A DNA stretch of 12,874 bases, taken from assembly GCA_964570685.1 (NCBI GenBank), contig CAZMZC010000078.1, positions 1-12,874 of the forward strand, read 5' to 3'. A program made the translations under genes and the position numbers. Under the pieces are notes generated by a model that did no database searches, had not been told where the DNA came from, and saw only the letters and a program-made list of their open reading frames with translations. Below are positions 1 through 8,555 of this stretch, piece by piece (the stretch's first letter is position 1; the number at the start of each line of letters is the position of its first letter). This stretch comes from UBA1189 sp964570685. GTDB taxonomy: Bacteria; Bacteroidota; Bacteroidia; Bacteroidales; Bacteroidaceae.

Positions 1-25
1 TCTTAAGACTTGCAGTATTACTCAT
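1..25 (-). CDS. rplE: Large ribosomal subunit protein uL5 (partial, N-terminus only)
   Basis: Only the first eight codons are in the window, reading MSNTASLK from an ATG at 25-23. This opening matches what I know of Bacteroides-type L5, and L5 is the gene that follows L24 in spc operons, so the call rests on both sequence and position. The ATG overlaps the rplX stop by one base (TAATG), which implies translational coupling between the two genes. L5 binds 5S rRNA in the central protuberance of the 50S subunit. The rest of the gene lies beyond the left edge. Confidence 0.85.
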
Positions 26-345
26 TACTTAATCTCCTCTCCTGATTTTTTAGAAACGCGTACCAACTTACCATCAGCACCAACCTTGCGGCCGATACGT
101 GTAGGCTTACCTGTCTTAGGATCTACCACGTTAAGGTTAGAGATGTGGATAGGCGCCTCCTGTTTAACAATACCACCCTGAGGGTTCTTTGCGCTGGGCT
201 TGGTGCTCTTTGAAACCATATTCACGCCTTCAACGATAGCGCGCTGTTTCTCTACCAACACCTTCAATACGCGACCGGTCTTACCCTTGCTCTCGCCGGC
301 ATTTACATAAACCGTATCGCCTTTCTTAATATGTAACTTACTCAT
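25..345 (-). CDS. rplX: Large ribosomal subunit protein uL24
   Basis: This 106-residue protein is an assembly-initiating protein of the 50S subunit that binds the 5' region of 23S rRNA near the polypeptide exit. A KOW motif is visible near the N-terminus (IKKGDTVYVNAGESKGKTG, roughly residues 6-24), followed by the typical VEGVNMVSKSTKPS and PIHISNLNVVDP segments. The length is normal for the family. It lies 20 bases after rplN and overlaps the rplE start by one base, so it is read as part of the same long transcript. The ATG at 345 is the only sensible start because the KOW domain follows within a few residues. Confidence 0.97.
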   Translation of the reverse strand: MSKLHIKKGDTVYVNAGESKGKTGRVLKVLVEKQRAIVEGVNMVSKSTKPSAKNPQGGIVKQEAPIHISNLNVVDPKTGKPTRIGRKVGADGKLVRVSKKSGEEIK

Positions 346-365
346 TACTTTACCTGTTTTATAGA

Positions 366-731
366 TTAGAGTACTTCCGGTGCGAGTGAAACGACCTTCA
401 TGTTAACGGCACGAAGTTCACGTGCAACGGGACCGAAGATACGACTAGCTCTGAGTTCACCAGCATTGTTCAAGAGAACACAAGCATTGTCATCGAAGCG
501 GATATAAGATCCATCGGCACGACGAATCTCCTTCTTGGTACGTACAATCAAAGCCTTTGATACGGTACCCTTCTTCAAATCGCTTGAAGGTATAACGCTC
601 TTCACGGATACCACGATAATATCACCAACAGAAGCGTAGCGTCTTCTTGTACCGCCGAGAACGCGGATACAAAGAGCCTCCTTAGCGCCGCTGTTGTCAC
701 ATACTGTAAGTCTGGATTCTACCTGTATCAT
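366..731 (-). CDS. rplN: Large ribosomal subunit protein uL14
   Basis: This 121-residue protein packs against L19 at the intersubunit face of the 50S subunit and contributes to bridges with 16S rRNA. It begins MIQVESRLTVCDNSGAKEAL, the conserved L14 opening, and carries the family stretch ALIVRTKKEIRRADGSYIRFDDNA in the middle (not quoted in full) and FGPVARELR near the end, ahead of the usual VVSLAPEVL terminus. Length and sequence are canonical. Its start lies 2 bases after the rpsQ stop, which points to coupled translation. Confidence 0.98.
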   Translation of the reverse strand: MIQVESRLTVCDNSGAKEALCIRVLGGTRRRYASVGDIIVVSVKSVIPSSDLKKGTVSKALIVRTKKEIRRADGSYIRFDDNACVLLNNAGELRASRIFGPVARELRAVNMKVVSLAPEVL

Positions 732-733
732 AA

Positions 734-991
734 TTACTTAGCTCTTTCAATGATTTCTACTACTCTCCATCTCTTAGTCTTGCTCAAGGGACGTGTTTCC
801 TGGATACGTACGGTATCACCAGGGTGACAATCGTTCTTCTCATCATGAGCATGGTACTTCTTCGTCTTTGTCACGAATTTACCATAAATAGGGTGTCTTT
901 CCTTATACTTAGCAGCCACTACGATGGTCTTATCCATCTTGTCGCTTACTACAACACCGATTCTTTCTTTTCTTAAGCTTTTTTCTTCCAT
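734..991 (-). CDS. rpsQ: Small ribosomal subunit protein uS17
   Basis: This primary 16S rRNA-binding protein of the 30S subunit has an OB-fold. Key segments seen are GVVVSDKMDKTIVV near the N-terminus, HPIYGKFV and KKYHAHDE in the middle, and ETRPLSKTKRWRVVEI near the end; these make up the classic S17 signature. I place the start at the ATG at 991, giving 85 residues (MEEKSLRKERIG...). A TTG three codons upstream is in frame but would leave only 2 bases after the rpmC stop and adds nothing conserved. From the ATG, the gap to rpmC is 11 bases. Confidence 0.96.
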   Translation of the reverse strand: MEEKSLRKERIGVVVSDKMDKTIVVAAKYKERHPIYGKFVTKTKKYHAHDEKNDCHPGDTVRIQETRPLSKTKRWRVVEIIERAK

Positions 992-1002
992 GAGAACCAA
1001 TA

Positions 1003-1200
1003 TTAATTGTTGTTAAGCTCTCTCCAACGCAACTCAGTCTTCATTCTCGCAATCATTCTGCGCTGCTTCTTAATCTGCGCAGGATTTTCCAACGGAGAGA
1101 TAGCATGATTCAACACCATATTCTTGTAGTTAGCCTCCTCTGTAGCGAGTCTCTCAACTAACTCGTTTGTTGCAATTTCTCTTATTTCTGCAATTTTCAT
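1003..1200 (-). CDS. rpmC: Large ribosomal subunit protein uL29
   Basis: This is a small 65-residue helical protein at the polypeptide exit site of the 50S subunit, next to L23, where chaperones and targeting factors dock. It starts MKIAEIREIATNELVERL and ends in the family signature around AQIKKQRRMIARMKTELRWRE, here followed by LNNN. The length is typical. It sits 43 bases after rplP, one of the wider gaps in this part of the operon, and 11 bases before rpsQ. Confidence 0.97.
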   Translation of the reverse strand: MKIAEIREIATNELVERLATEEANYKNMVLNHAISPLENPAQIKKQRRMIARMKTELRWRELNNN

Positions 1201-1243
1201 AATCTCTACTTTTTAATAAGTCCGTTATTTCGTGTCAAGATTA

Positions 1244-1669
1244 TTACTTAGAGAAGTCGTAATCGCGACGTACTACAAACTTAGTGATGATAGGCAGCTT
1301 CTGAGCACCGAGACGCAAAGCCTCCTTAGCTACATCGAAGGGCACACCATCAATTTCGATAATCATACGACCCGGAGTTACAGGGGCAACGAAGCCTTCG
1401 GGACTACCCTTACCTTTACCCATACGCACATCAGCAGGCTTCTTGGTGATAGGCTTGTCCGGGAAAATACGGATCCACACCTGACCTTGACGTTGCATGT
1501 AACGGGTTACAGCGATACGGCAAGCCTCAATCTGACGGCCGGTAATCCATTTGGTACCCATTGACTTGATTCCGAACGAACCAAAAGCCAACTGGTTACC
1601 TCTCTGAGCGTTACCCTTTGCAGAGCCTTTTTGGACTCTTCTATATTTTGTCTTTTTCGGTTGTAACAT
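1244..1669 (-). CDS. rplP: Large ribosomal subunit protein uL16
   Basis: This 141-residue protein organises the A-site tRNA region and the peptidyl transferase environment of the 50S subunit. The opening MLQPKKTKYRRVQKG, the segment WITGRQIEACRIAVTRYMQR (about residues 41-60), the IRIFPDKPITKKPADVRMGKG stretch (key residues P74, K77, R82, G84) and KLPIITKFVVRRD at the end are all diagnostic. Length is normal. It follows rpsC after 14 bases. No defects are visible. Confidence 0.98.
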   Translation of the reverse strand: MLQPKKTKYRRVQKGSAKGNAQRGNQLAFGSFGIKSMGTKWITGRQIEACRIAVTRYMQRQGQVWIRIFPDKPITKKPADVRMGKGKGSPEGFVAPVTPGRMIIEIDGVPFDVAKEALRLGAQKLPIITKFVVRRDYDFSK

Positions 1670-1683
1670 AGTCTTTACTCAAA

Positions 1684-2397
1684 TTAACGATTGTTGTTTT
1701 TCTTTTTCTTGAAGTTCTTACCACCGTTACCGCGACCAGACTCCTTAGACTGCACGAAGTTAGGAGCGAGATCTCTCTTTCCATATACTTCGCCACGGCA
1801 GATCCACACCTTAATACCGAGGATACCCACCTTTGTCAGAGCTTCAGCCTGGCAATAGTCAATATCAGCACGGAATGTATGCAGAGGAGTACGACCCTCC
1901 TTGTACATCTCTGAACGTGCAATTTCAGCACCGTTCAAGCGGCCTGAAATCTGAACCTTGATACCTTCAGCACCCATACGCATCGTGTTGGCGATAGCCA
2001 TCTTGATAGCACGACGGTATGCAATCTTACCCTCCAACTGACGAGCTATGTTATTAGCCACAATCACGGCATCAAGTTCGGGTTTCTTAACTTCAAAAAT
2101 ATTGATCTGAACTTCCTTGTCAGTAACCTTCTTCAACTCCTCTTTGAGCTTGTCTACTTCCTGTCCACCCTTACCGATAATCAGACCGGGGCGAGCAGTG
2201 CATACAGTGATAGTAACAAGTTTCAGCGTACGCTCGATTACTATTCTTGAGACGCTGGCCTTTGCCAGGCGTGTGTTCAGATATTCACGGATTTTGGTAT
2301 CTTCAACTAAGCGGTCGCTATACTGTCCGTACCAACTAGAATCCCAACCTCTGATTACACCTAAACGGTTGCTTATTGGATTAACTTTCTGTCCCAT
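1684..2397 (-). CDS. rpsC: Small ribosomal subunit protein uS3
   Basis: This 237-residue protein of the 30S head forms part of the mRNA entry tunnel and helicase activity with S4 and S5. The start MGQKVNPISNRLG is canonical. A type II KH domain is visible, with the GKGG loop at residues 75-78 within RPGLIIGKGGQEVDKL. The C-terminal S3 domain includes GIKVQISGRLNGAEIARSE and the VWICRGEVYG strand. The last 15 or so residues are a Lys/Asn-rich tail (KNFKKKKNNNR), a plausible flexible rRNA-binding extension. It starts 2 bases after rplV. Confidence 0.98.
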   Translation of the reverse strand: MGQKVNPISNRLGVIRGWDSSWYGQYSDRLVEDTKIREYLNTRLAKASVSRIVIERTLKLVTITVCTARPGLIIGKGGQEVDKLKEELKKVTDKEVQINIFEVKKPELDAVIVANNIARQLEGKIAYRRAIKMAIANTMRMGAEGIKVQISGRLNGAEIARSEMYKEGRTPLHTFRADIDYCQAEALTKVGILGIKVWICRGEVYGKRDLAPNFVQSKESGRGNGGKNFKKKKNNNR

Positions 2398-2399
2398 CT

Positions 2400-2810
2400 T
2401 TAATCTTGATTTTCATTAGTACTTTTAGTATCAACGAACAAAGTCACGTGGTTTGAGCGTTTGCGGATACGGTAACCTCTACCCTGGGGTGCGGGACGCA
2501 TACGCTTCAGCGTAGCAGCACCATCAACAAAAATCTTGGTTACGAACAACTCGCCAGCCTCAGCTTTACGCTCGTTCTTCTGTTCCCAGTTAGCAATAGC
2601 AGAACGCAGCAATTTTTCAACGTCTGCCGAAGCCGCTTTAGTAGAGAACTTCAGCACACCGAGTGCACGATTCACCTCCATACCGCGAATCATATCGCAT
2701 ACGAGGCGCATCTTGCGGGGTGATGAAGGCACGTTGTTCAGCTTCGCAAAATACTGGGTCTTCAAGGCTTCTTTTCTCTTTTCAGCCGATAAATGTTTTC
2801 TTGCTCCCAT
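2400..2810 (-). CDS. rplV: Large ribosomal subunit protein uL22
   Basis: This 136-residue protein has a globular surface domain and a long beta-hairpin that lines the nascent peptide tunnel, where macrolides act. The N-terminal domain shows LNNVPSSPRKMRLVCDMIRG and VLKFSTKAAS; the tunnel hairpin is around ATLKRMRPAPQGRGYRIRKR, followed by SNHVTLFV. The hairpin looks full length with no insertion or deletion that I can see. It follows rpsS after 36 bases and ends 2 bases before rpsC. The Met-Gly-Ala-Arg-Lys start is typical of this phylum. Confidence 0.97.
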   Translation of the reverse strand: MGARKHLSAEKRKEALKTQYFAKLNNVPSSPRKMRLVCDMIRGMEVNRALGVLKFSTKAASADVEKLLRSAIANWEQKNERKAEAGELFVTKIFVDGAATLKRMRPAPQGRGYRIRKRSNHVTLFVDTKSTNENQD

Positions 2811-2846
2811 TATTCTTATTTATTTATATACATTACAATGGCCTGC

Positions 2847-3116
2847 TTATTTCTTACGGTTACCAGAGTGACCACGGAATGTACGAGTGGGTGAAAACTC
2901 GCCCAACTTGTGACCTACCATATTCTCGGTAATATAAACAGGGATAAAATTCTTTCCGTTATGAACTGCAATAGTGTGTCCAACGAAGTCAGGTGAAATC
3001 ACCGAAGCTCTGGCCCAAGTCTTCACAACTGACTTTTTGCCACTTTCATTCATTGAGAGCACCTTCTTCTCAAGCGATACGTTAATATACGGACCTTTTT
3101 TTAATGAACGACTCAT
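2847..3116 (-). CDS. rpsS: Small ribosomal subunit protein uS19
   Basis: This 89-residue protein of the 30S head pairs with S13 near the A-site finger bridge. The opening MSRSLKKGPYIN and the segment ARASVISPDFVGHTIAVHNG, then PVYITENMVGHKLGEFSPTR, form the complete S19 signature, ending in TFRGHSGNRKK. The length is typical. The gene lies 23 bases after rplB and 36 bases before rplV, within the S10 section of the operon. Confidence 0.98.
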   Translation of the reverse strand: MSRSLKKGPYINVSLEKKVLSMNESGKKSVVKTWARASVISPDFVGHTIAVHNGKNFIPVYITENMVGHKLGEFSPTRTFRGHSGNRKK

Positions 3117-3139
3117 AATTTACTCAAGTTTACTAGTTA

Positions 3140-3961
<822 letters not shown>

Positions 3962-3966
3962 TTCTA

Positions 3967-4257
3967 TTAAATGTTGCTATAAAAATCAATTGTGTCGCCA
4001 TCCTTGAGTGTCACGATTGCCTTCTTGTAAGCATTCGATCTACCTTTGATAAGGCCAGACTTTGTCCAACGTGCCTTGTTCTTACCGGCATAACGGATTG
4101 TATTCACATCTACAACCGTTACGTCATACAAAGCCTCTACTTCATTCTTAATCTCCACTTTGTTTGCTTCAGGACTTACAATGAATCCGAAACGATTTGA
4201 CCTCTCAGTGATAGAAGTCATCTTCTCAGTTACTAAAGGTTTAACGATAATACCCAT
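3967..4257 (-). CDS. rplW: Large ribosomal subunit protein uL23
   Basis: This 96-residue protein sits at the peptide exit and is the docking site for trigger factor and the signal recognition particle. It begins MGIIVKPLVTEKMTSITER, the family opening, and includes the VNTIRYAGKNKARW segment and the KKAIVTLKDGDTIDFY end. The exit-site loop is short, as in other bacteria. The gap to rplD is 2 bases and to rplB 5 bases, so the three are probably translationally coupled. Confidence 0.97.
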   Translation of the reverse strand: MGIIVKPLVTEKMTSITERSNRFGFIVSPEANKVEIKNEVEALYDVTVVDVNTIRYAGKNKARWTKSGLIKGRSNAYKKAIVTLKDGDTIDFYSNI

Positions 4258-4259
4258 TT

Positions 4260-4898
4260 TTAAGCCTCCTTATTCATTAAAGTTCCTTCGATAACAGCAA
4301 GCGCACTCTCAGTCACAACCAAAGCATCTGCGTTCAATACCTGGTATGTATTAACCGCAGAAGCAACGGCCATTTCCTTGCGCTGTATGTTACGTGCTGA
4401 CAAATATACGTTTTTATTTGCTTCCGGCAAAACCATAAGCAACTTTTTATCAGCCACTTTAAGATTTTGCAGCAATTCTACGTACTGCTTGGTCTTGGGA
4501 GCCTCGAAATTGAAATCTTCAACTACCAAAAGTGCATTCTCCTGAGCCTTGTAAGCCAATGCGGACTTACGAGCAAGATTCTTCACCTTCTTGTTCAATT
4601 TGAAGCCATAATCACGGGGTTGGGGACCGAATACGCGACCACCACCTACCAATACCGGAGAGTTGATGTCACCACGACGTGCGCCACCGCCACCCTTCTG
4701 ACGGCCGAGCTTGCGTGTTGAACCTGAAATCTCACTTCTTTCCTTTGACTTATGAGTACCCTGACGCTGGTTAGCCATATACTGCTTTACATCCAAGTAG
4801 ATGGCGTGATCATTGGGCTCAATGCCGAAGATAGCATCGTTCAAAACGACCTTTCTTCCGGTGTCTTCACCTTTAATGTTATATACGCTAACTTCCAT
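4260..4898 (-). CDS. rplD: Large ribosomal subunit protein uL4
   Basis: At 212 residues this is a normal L4, with a globular surface domain and a long loop reaching the peptide tunnel opposite L22. The loop is visible around QRQGTHKSKERSEISGSTRK and the following glycine-rich KGGGGARRGDINSP stretch (about residues 44-80). In E. coli L4 also represses the S10 operon leader, but I see no comparable leader here, since rpsJ follows fusA. Its ATG overlaps the rplC stop by one base (TAATG). Confidence 0.97.
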   Translation of the reverse strand: MEVSVYNIKGEDTGRKVVLNDAIFGIEPNDHAIYLDVKQYMANQRQGTHKSKERSEISGSTRKLGRQKGGGGARRGDINSPVLVGGGRVFGPQPRDYGFKLNKKVKNLARKSALAYKAQENALLVVEDFNFEAPKTKQYVELLQNLKVADKKLLMVLPEANKNVYLSARNIQRKEMAVASAVNTYQVLNADALVVTESALAVIEGTLMNKEA

Positions 4899-5515
4899 TA
4901 TTTCTCAACAATTACGATTGAACCATTGTAACCGGGAACAGAACCTTTCACTACGAGGAGGTTGTTCTCAGGAATTACCTTAATCACTTGCAAGTTATGG
5001 ATTGTCACACGCTCGTTACCCATGTGACCGGCCATACGCATGCCCTTGAATACCTTTGCGGGGTATGAGCAGGCACCGATAGAACCCGGCTTGCGGGCAC
5101 GGTTGTGCTGACCGTGGGTAGTCTGACCTACACCACCAAAACCATGTCTCTTCACAACGCCCTGGAAACCTTTACCCTTCGAAGTACCTACTACAGATAC
5201 ATAAGCTGTATCGGCAAACAGGTCTACAGTGATAACGTCACCCAAGTTGTACTCATTCTCATAATTCTTGAACTCGGCCAAGTGTCTCTTGGGAGTTACA
5301 CCAGCTTTCTTGAAGTGTCCCATCAGAGGAGCCGATGTGTGCTTCTCCTTCTTGTCCTGGAAACCTACCTGCACGGCAGCGTAACCATCCTTCTCGACAC
5401 TCTTTACCTGTGTAACTGTACAAGGACCTACTTCGATAACAGTGCATGGAACATTCTTACCATCGGCACTGAAAACGGATGTCATTCCGATTTTTTTTCC
5501 TAATAATCCTGGCAT
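4898..5515 (-). CDS. rplC: Large ribosomal subunit protein uL3
   Basis: This 205-residue early-assembly protein of the 50S subunit has a loop that reaches the peptidyl transferase centre. The start MPGLLGKKIGMTSVF, the central TSKGKGFQGVVKRHGFGG and the loop THGQHNRARKPGSIG (about residues 133-147) identify it. At residue 150, where E. coli L3 has the glutamine that PrmB methylates, this protein has serine (in the context GACSYPAKVFKG). It starts 21 bases after rpsJ and shares one base with the rplD start. Confidence 0.98.
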   Translation of the reverse strand: MPGLLGKKIGMTSVFSADGKNVPCTVIEVGPCTVTQVKSVEKDGYAAVQVGFQDKKEKHTSAPLMGHFKKAGVTPKRHLAEFKNYENEYNLGDVITVDLFADTAYVSVVGTSKGKGFQGVVKRHGFGGVGQTTHGQHNRARKPGSIGACSYPAKVFKGMRMAGHMGNERVTIHNLQVIKVIPENNLLVVKGSVPGYNGSIVIVEK

Positions 5516-5536
5516 TTCAGTTTAAATTTAATTTAA

Positions 5537-5842
5537 TCACACTTTGATTTCTACTTCCACTCCACTCGGCAACTCCAGCTTCATGAGCGCATCAACGGTC
5601 TTAGCTGTAGAGCTGTAGATGTCGATGAGTCTCTTGTAAGAAGAGAGTTGGAACTGTTCGCGTGACTTCTTGTTTACGAAAGTCGAACGGTTTACTGTAA
5701 AGATTCTCTTGTGTGTAGGCAATGGAATAGGACCGCTAACGATAGCACCTGTAGCCTTCACCGTCTTTACGATCTTCTCAGCTGACTTGTCAACCAAGTT
5801 GTGGTCGTAAGATTTCAGTTTAATTCTAATTTTTTGACTCAT
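5537..5842 (-). CDS. rpsJ: Small ribosomal subunit protein uS10
   Basis: This 101-residue protein of the 30S head is also, as NusE, a transcription antitermination partner of NusB. It shows the S10 pattern IRIKLKSYDHNLVDKSAEKI at the N-terminus, then GPIPLPTHKRIFTVNRS in the ribosome-embedded loop, then the C-terminal LPSGVEVEIKV. Length is standard. It opens the S10 section of the operon and follows fusA after an 84-base gap that contains a hairpin, so it may be partly independently controlled. Confidence 0.98.
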   Translation of the reverse strand: MSQKIRIKLKSYDHNLVDKSAEKIVKTVKATGAIVSGPIPLPTHKRIFTVNRSTFVNKKSREQFQLSSYKRLIDIYSSTAKTVDALMKLELPSGVEVEIKV

Positions 5843-5875
5843 TAGTGTTTTAAGTTAATAATTATAATATAATAA

Positions 5876-5914
5876 GGAAGGACCGATTAAGAGTCATTCG
5901 CTAACCGGTCTTCC
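5876..5914 (-). terminator. Hairpin between fusA and rpsJ, possible partial terminator or RNA processing site
   Basis: On the minus strand, GGAAGACCG and CGGTCCTTCC can pair with one bulged base around a 20-base loop, directly followed by a T/A-rich tract (TTATTATATTATAATT). The hairpin starts 13 bases after the fusA stop. The stem plus AT-rich tail resembles an intrinsic terminator, but the tail is mixed A and T rather than a T run. It could lower readthrough into the S10 genes, protect an mRNA end, or be a remnant of the junction between the str and S10 operons. Confidence 0.45.
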
Positions 5915-5926
5915 CGTTTTCATTCT

Positions 5927-8044
5927 TTACAAAAGGTCTGCACGGCCACCTGACTCTTCGAGCACAGCCTTGGCAATCTGACGGCTTACAGCCTCGTGGT
6001 GATCATATGTCATGGTTGATGTAGCACGACCAGAGGTGATACTACGCAGAGCGGTCACATAACCGAACATCTCTGCCAAGGGCACCTTAGCCTTCACTAC
6101 ACGAGCGCCTGAACGGCTGCTCTCCATACCCTCTACCTGACCACGACGCTTGTTCAAGTCACCGATTACGTCACCCATATTCTCCTCGGGAGTAACAACC
6201 TCGAGTCGCATGATGGGCTCCATAACTACGGGCGATGCCTTAACGCATGCACTCTTGAATGCCTGGATAGCGCAGATCTCGAATGACAACTGGTCAGAGT
6301 CTACCGGGTGGAACGAACCGTCAACCAAGGTAACCTTGAGTGAGTCGAGCGGATAGCCACCGAGCACACCGTTGCGCATAGCTGTCTGGAAACCCTTCTG
6401 CACTGAGGGGATGAATTCACTAGGAACGTTACCACCCTTCACCTCGTTAACGAACTGGAGGCCACCCTGTGTCCAATCGGGATCAACGGGACCAACCTTA
6501 ACGATGATGTCGGCAAACTTACCGCGACCACCTGACTGCTTCTTGTATACCTCGCGAAGCTCGACAGTCTGTGTGATAGCCTCCTTGTAGCTAACCTGGG
6601 GACGACCCTGGTTACACTCTACGTTGAACTCACGCTTCAGACGGTCGATGATGATGTCCAAGTGAAGTTCACCCATACCCGAGATAACGGTCTGACCAGT
6701 CTGCTCGTCTGTCTTAACAGTAAATGTGGGGTCCTCCTCAGCCAACTTGGCAAGACCGTTAGAGAGCTTGTCCACATCCTTCTGAGACTTAGGTTCAACA
6801 GCGATACCGATAACGGGATCGGGGAAGTCCATAGACTCGAGCATTACTGACAGAGACTCGTCGCAAAGGGTATCACCAGTGCGGATATCCTTGAAGCCTA
6901 CACCAGCACCGATATCACCGGCAGCGATGCAGTCAACGGGAGTCTGCTTGTTTGAGAACATCTGGAAGATACGTGACACACGCTCCTTCTTGCCTGAACG
7001 GGGGTTGTATACGTATGAACCGGCTGTTACGCAACCAGAGTATACGCGGAAGAATACCAAGCGACCTACATAGGGGTCAACGGCAATCTTAAATGCCAAT
7101 GCAGTAGTCTTCTCATCCTCCTGAGCCTTGAGCTCCATTACCTCACCGGTAGAAGAGTCTGTACACTCAACAGTAGGAGTATCGATAGGAGAAGGCAAGA
7201 ATGCGCAAACATAGTCGAGCAGAGTCTGTACGCCCTTGTTCTTGAACGAAGAACCGCAGAGCATAGGTACGAGCTCCATCTTTAAGGTACCGATACGTGC
7301 ACACTTGATGATCTCCTCCTCAGTCACTGAATCGGGATCGTCGAGGTACTTCATCATCACCTCGTCGTCAAACTCGGCCACTTTGTCGAGCAGGTTCTCA
7401 CGCCACTTGATGGCTTCGTCCATCATGTCGGCAGGAATCTCCTCTACAGAGTAGTCAGCACCCATAGTCTCATCGTGCCATACGATAGCCTTCATCTTGA
7501 TGAGGTCAACTACACCCTTGAAAGAGAACTCAGCACCGATAGGAATTACCACGGGGCAGGGGTTAGCACCGAGCACAGTCTTCATCTGGCTTACCACGCT
7601 GTAGAAGTCAGCACCCTGACGGTCCATCTTATTTACATAAGCGATACGGGGCACGTTGTACTTGTCAGCCTGACGCCATACAGTCTCCGACTGGGGTTCT
7701 ACACCACCTACTGCACAGTAAGCAGCAACGGCACCGTCAAGTACACGCAAGCAACGCTCTACCTCAGCGGTAAAGTCAACGTGTCCCGGGGTGTCGATAA
7801 GGTTAATCTTGTACTGGGTATTGTTCCATTTCCAACGAGTGGTAGTAGCAGCCGACGTGATAGTGATACCACGCTCCTGCTCCTGAGCCATCCAGTCCAT
7901 GGTAGCGGCACCATCGTGTACCTCACCAATCTTGTGAGTCAGACCGGTATAGAAAAGGATACGCTCCGATGTGGTAGTCTTACCAGCATCGATGTGAGCC
8001 ATGATACCAATGTTTCTGGTCAGCGAAAGATCTTGTTTTGCCAT
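5927..8044 (-). CDS. fusA: Elongation factor G
   Basis: This 705-residue translational GTPase drives tRNA and mRNA translocation on the ribosome and acts with RRF in recycling. Nucleotide-binding motifs are complete: the P-loop AHIDAGKT at residues 16-23, the switch I RGITITSAATT at 58-68, DTPGH at 84-88 with the catalytic His88, and NKMD at 138-141. Domains II to V follow, with ISGMGELHLDIIIDRLKREF in domain III and PIMRLEVVTPEENMGDVIGDL in domain V. Position in the str operon marks it as the housekeeping EF-G rather than the second EF-G known in Bacteroides. It follows rpsG after 34 bases; no tuf gene follows. Confidence 0.98.
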   Translation of the reverse strand: MAKQDLSLTRNIGIMAHIDAGKTTTSERILFYTGLTHKIGEVHDGAATMDWMAQEQERGITITSAATTTRWKWNNTQYKINLIDTPGHVDFTAEVERCLRVLDGAVAAYCAVGGVEPQSETVWRQADKYNVPRIAYVNKMDRQGADFYSVVSQMKTVLGANPCPVVIPIGAEFSFKGVVDLIKMKAIVWHDETMGADYSVEEIPADMMDEAIKWRENLLDKVAEFDDEVMMKYLDDPDSVTEEEIIKCARIGTLKMELVPMLCGSSFKNKGVQTLLDYVCAFLPSPIDTPTVECTDSSTGEVMELKAQEDEKTTALAFKIAVDPYVGRLVFFRVYSGCVTAGSYVYNPRSGKKERVSRIFQMFSNKQTPVDCIAAGDIGAGVGFKDIRTGDTLCDESLSVMLESMDFPDPVIGIAVEPKSQKDVDKLSNGLAKLAEEDPTFTVKTDEQTGQTVISGMGELHLDIIIDRLKREFNVECNQGRPQVSYKEAITQTVELREVYKKQSGGRGKFADIIVKVGPVDPDWTQGGLQFVNEVKGGNVPSEFIPSVQKGFQTAMRNGVLGGYPLDSLKVTLVDGSFHPVDSDQLSFEICAIQAFKSACVKASPVVMEPIMRLEVVTPEENMGDVIGDLNKRRGQVEGMESSRSGARVVKAKVPLAEMFGYVTALRSITSGRATSTMTYDHHEAVSRQIAKAVLEESGGRADLL

Positions 8045-8078
8045 TTGTAAAACGTATTTATAAGTCCTTTACCCAATA

Positions 8079-8555
8079 TTAAAATCTGAAGTGAGCGAAT
8101 GCACGGTTAGCCTCAGCCATACGGTGCATATCCTCTCTACGCTTGAAAGCACCACCCTGATTGTTGAATGCATCGAGAATCTCAGCAGAGAGTTTGTCGG
8201 CCATGGTCTTACCACCGCGCTTGCGAGCATAGAGAATCATATTCTTCATGCTGATAGACTCCTTGCGGCTGGGACGGATTTCAGTAGGAACCTGATAAGT
8301 AGCACCACCGATACGGCGCGACTTAACCTCTACTTGGGGAGTGATGTTGTCGAGAGCCTTCTTCCAGATTTCGAGAGCAGAGAGCTCAGAGTCAGCCATC
8401 TTGGCCTTTACCTTGTCGAGTGACTCGTAGAAGATTTCGTAAGAGATATTCTTCTTACCATCATACATCAGATGGTTAACGAACTTTGACACCTTGATGT
8501 CATTGAATACGGGATCCGGGAGGACCATACGTTTTTTTGGTTTTGCTTTTCTCAT
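8079..8555 (-). CDS. rpsG: Small ribosomal subunit protein uS7
   Basis: This 158-residue protein nucleates assembly of the 30S head and contacts tRNA at the E site. The N-terminal signature DPVFNDIKVSKFVNHLMYDG lies at residues 14-33, and the beta-hairpin VEVKSRRIGGATYQVP at about 75-90. It ends AHFRF without the longer C-terminal tail of some species. Its start ATG follows a long 195-base leader after rpsL; in E. coli S7 represses its own translation by binding the rpsL-rpsG spacer, so similar control is possible here. Confidence 0.98.
   Translation of the reverse strand: MRKAKPKKRMVLPDPVFNDIKVSKFVNHLMYDGKKNISYEIFYESLDKVKAKMADSELSALEIWKKALDNITPQVEVKSRRIGGATYQVPTEIRPSRKESISMKNMILYARKRGGKTMADKLSAEILDAFNNQGGAFKRREDMHRMAEANRAFAHFRF

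Noticed and set aside
992..1000. TTG start for rpsQ adding MVL
   Set aside because: The ATG at 991 gives the normal S17 start and a reasonable 11-base gap to rpmC.
7475..8050. Long plus-strand open frame of 191 codons opposite the 5' part of fusA
   Set aside because: It lies wholly antisense to an intact, highly conserved EF-G gene, and its sequence (many Thr/Ser/Leu runs) is the usual shadow of constrained codons. The same holds for all other plus-strand frames across 1232-8847.
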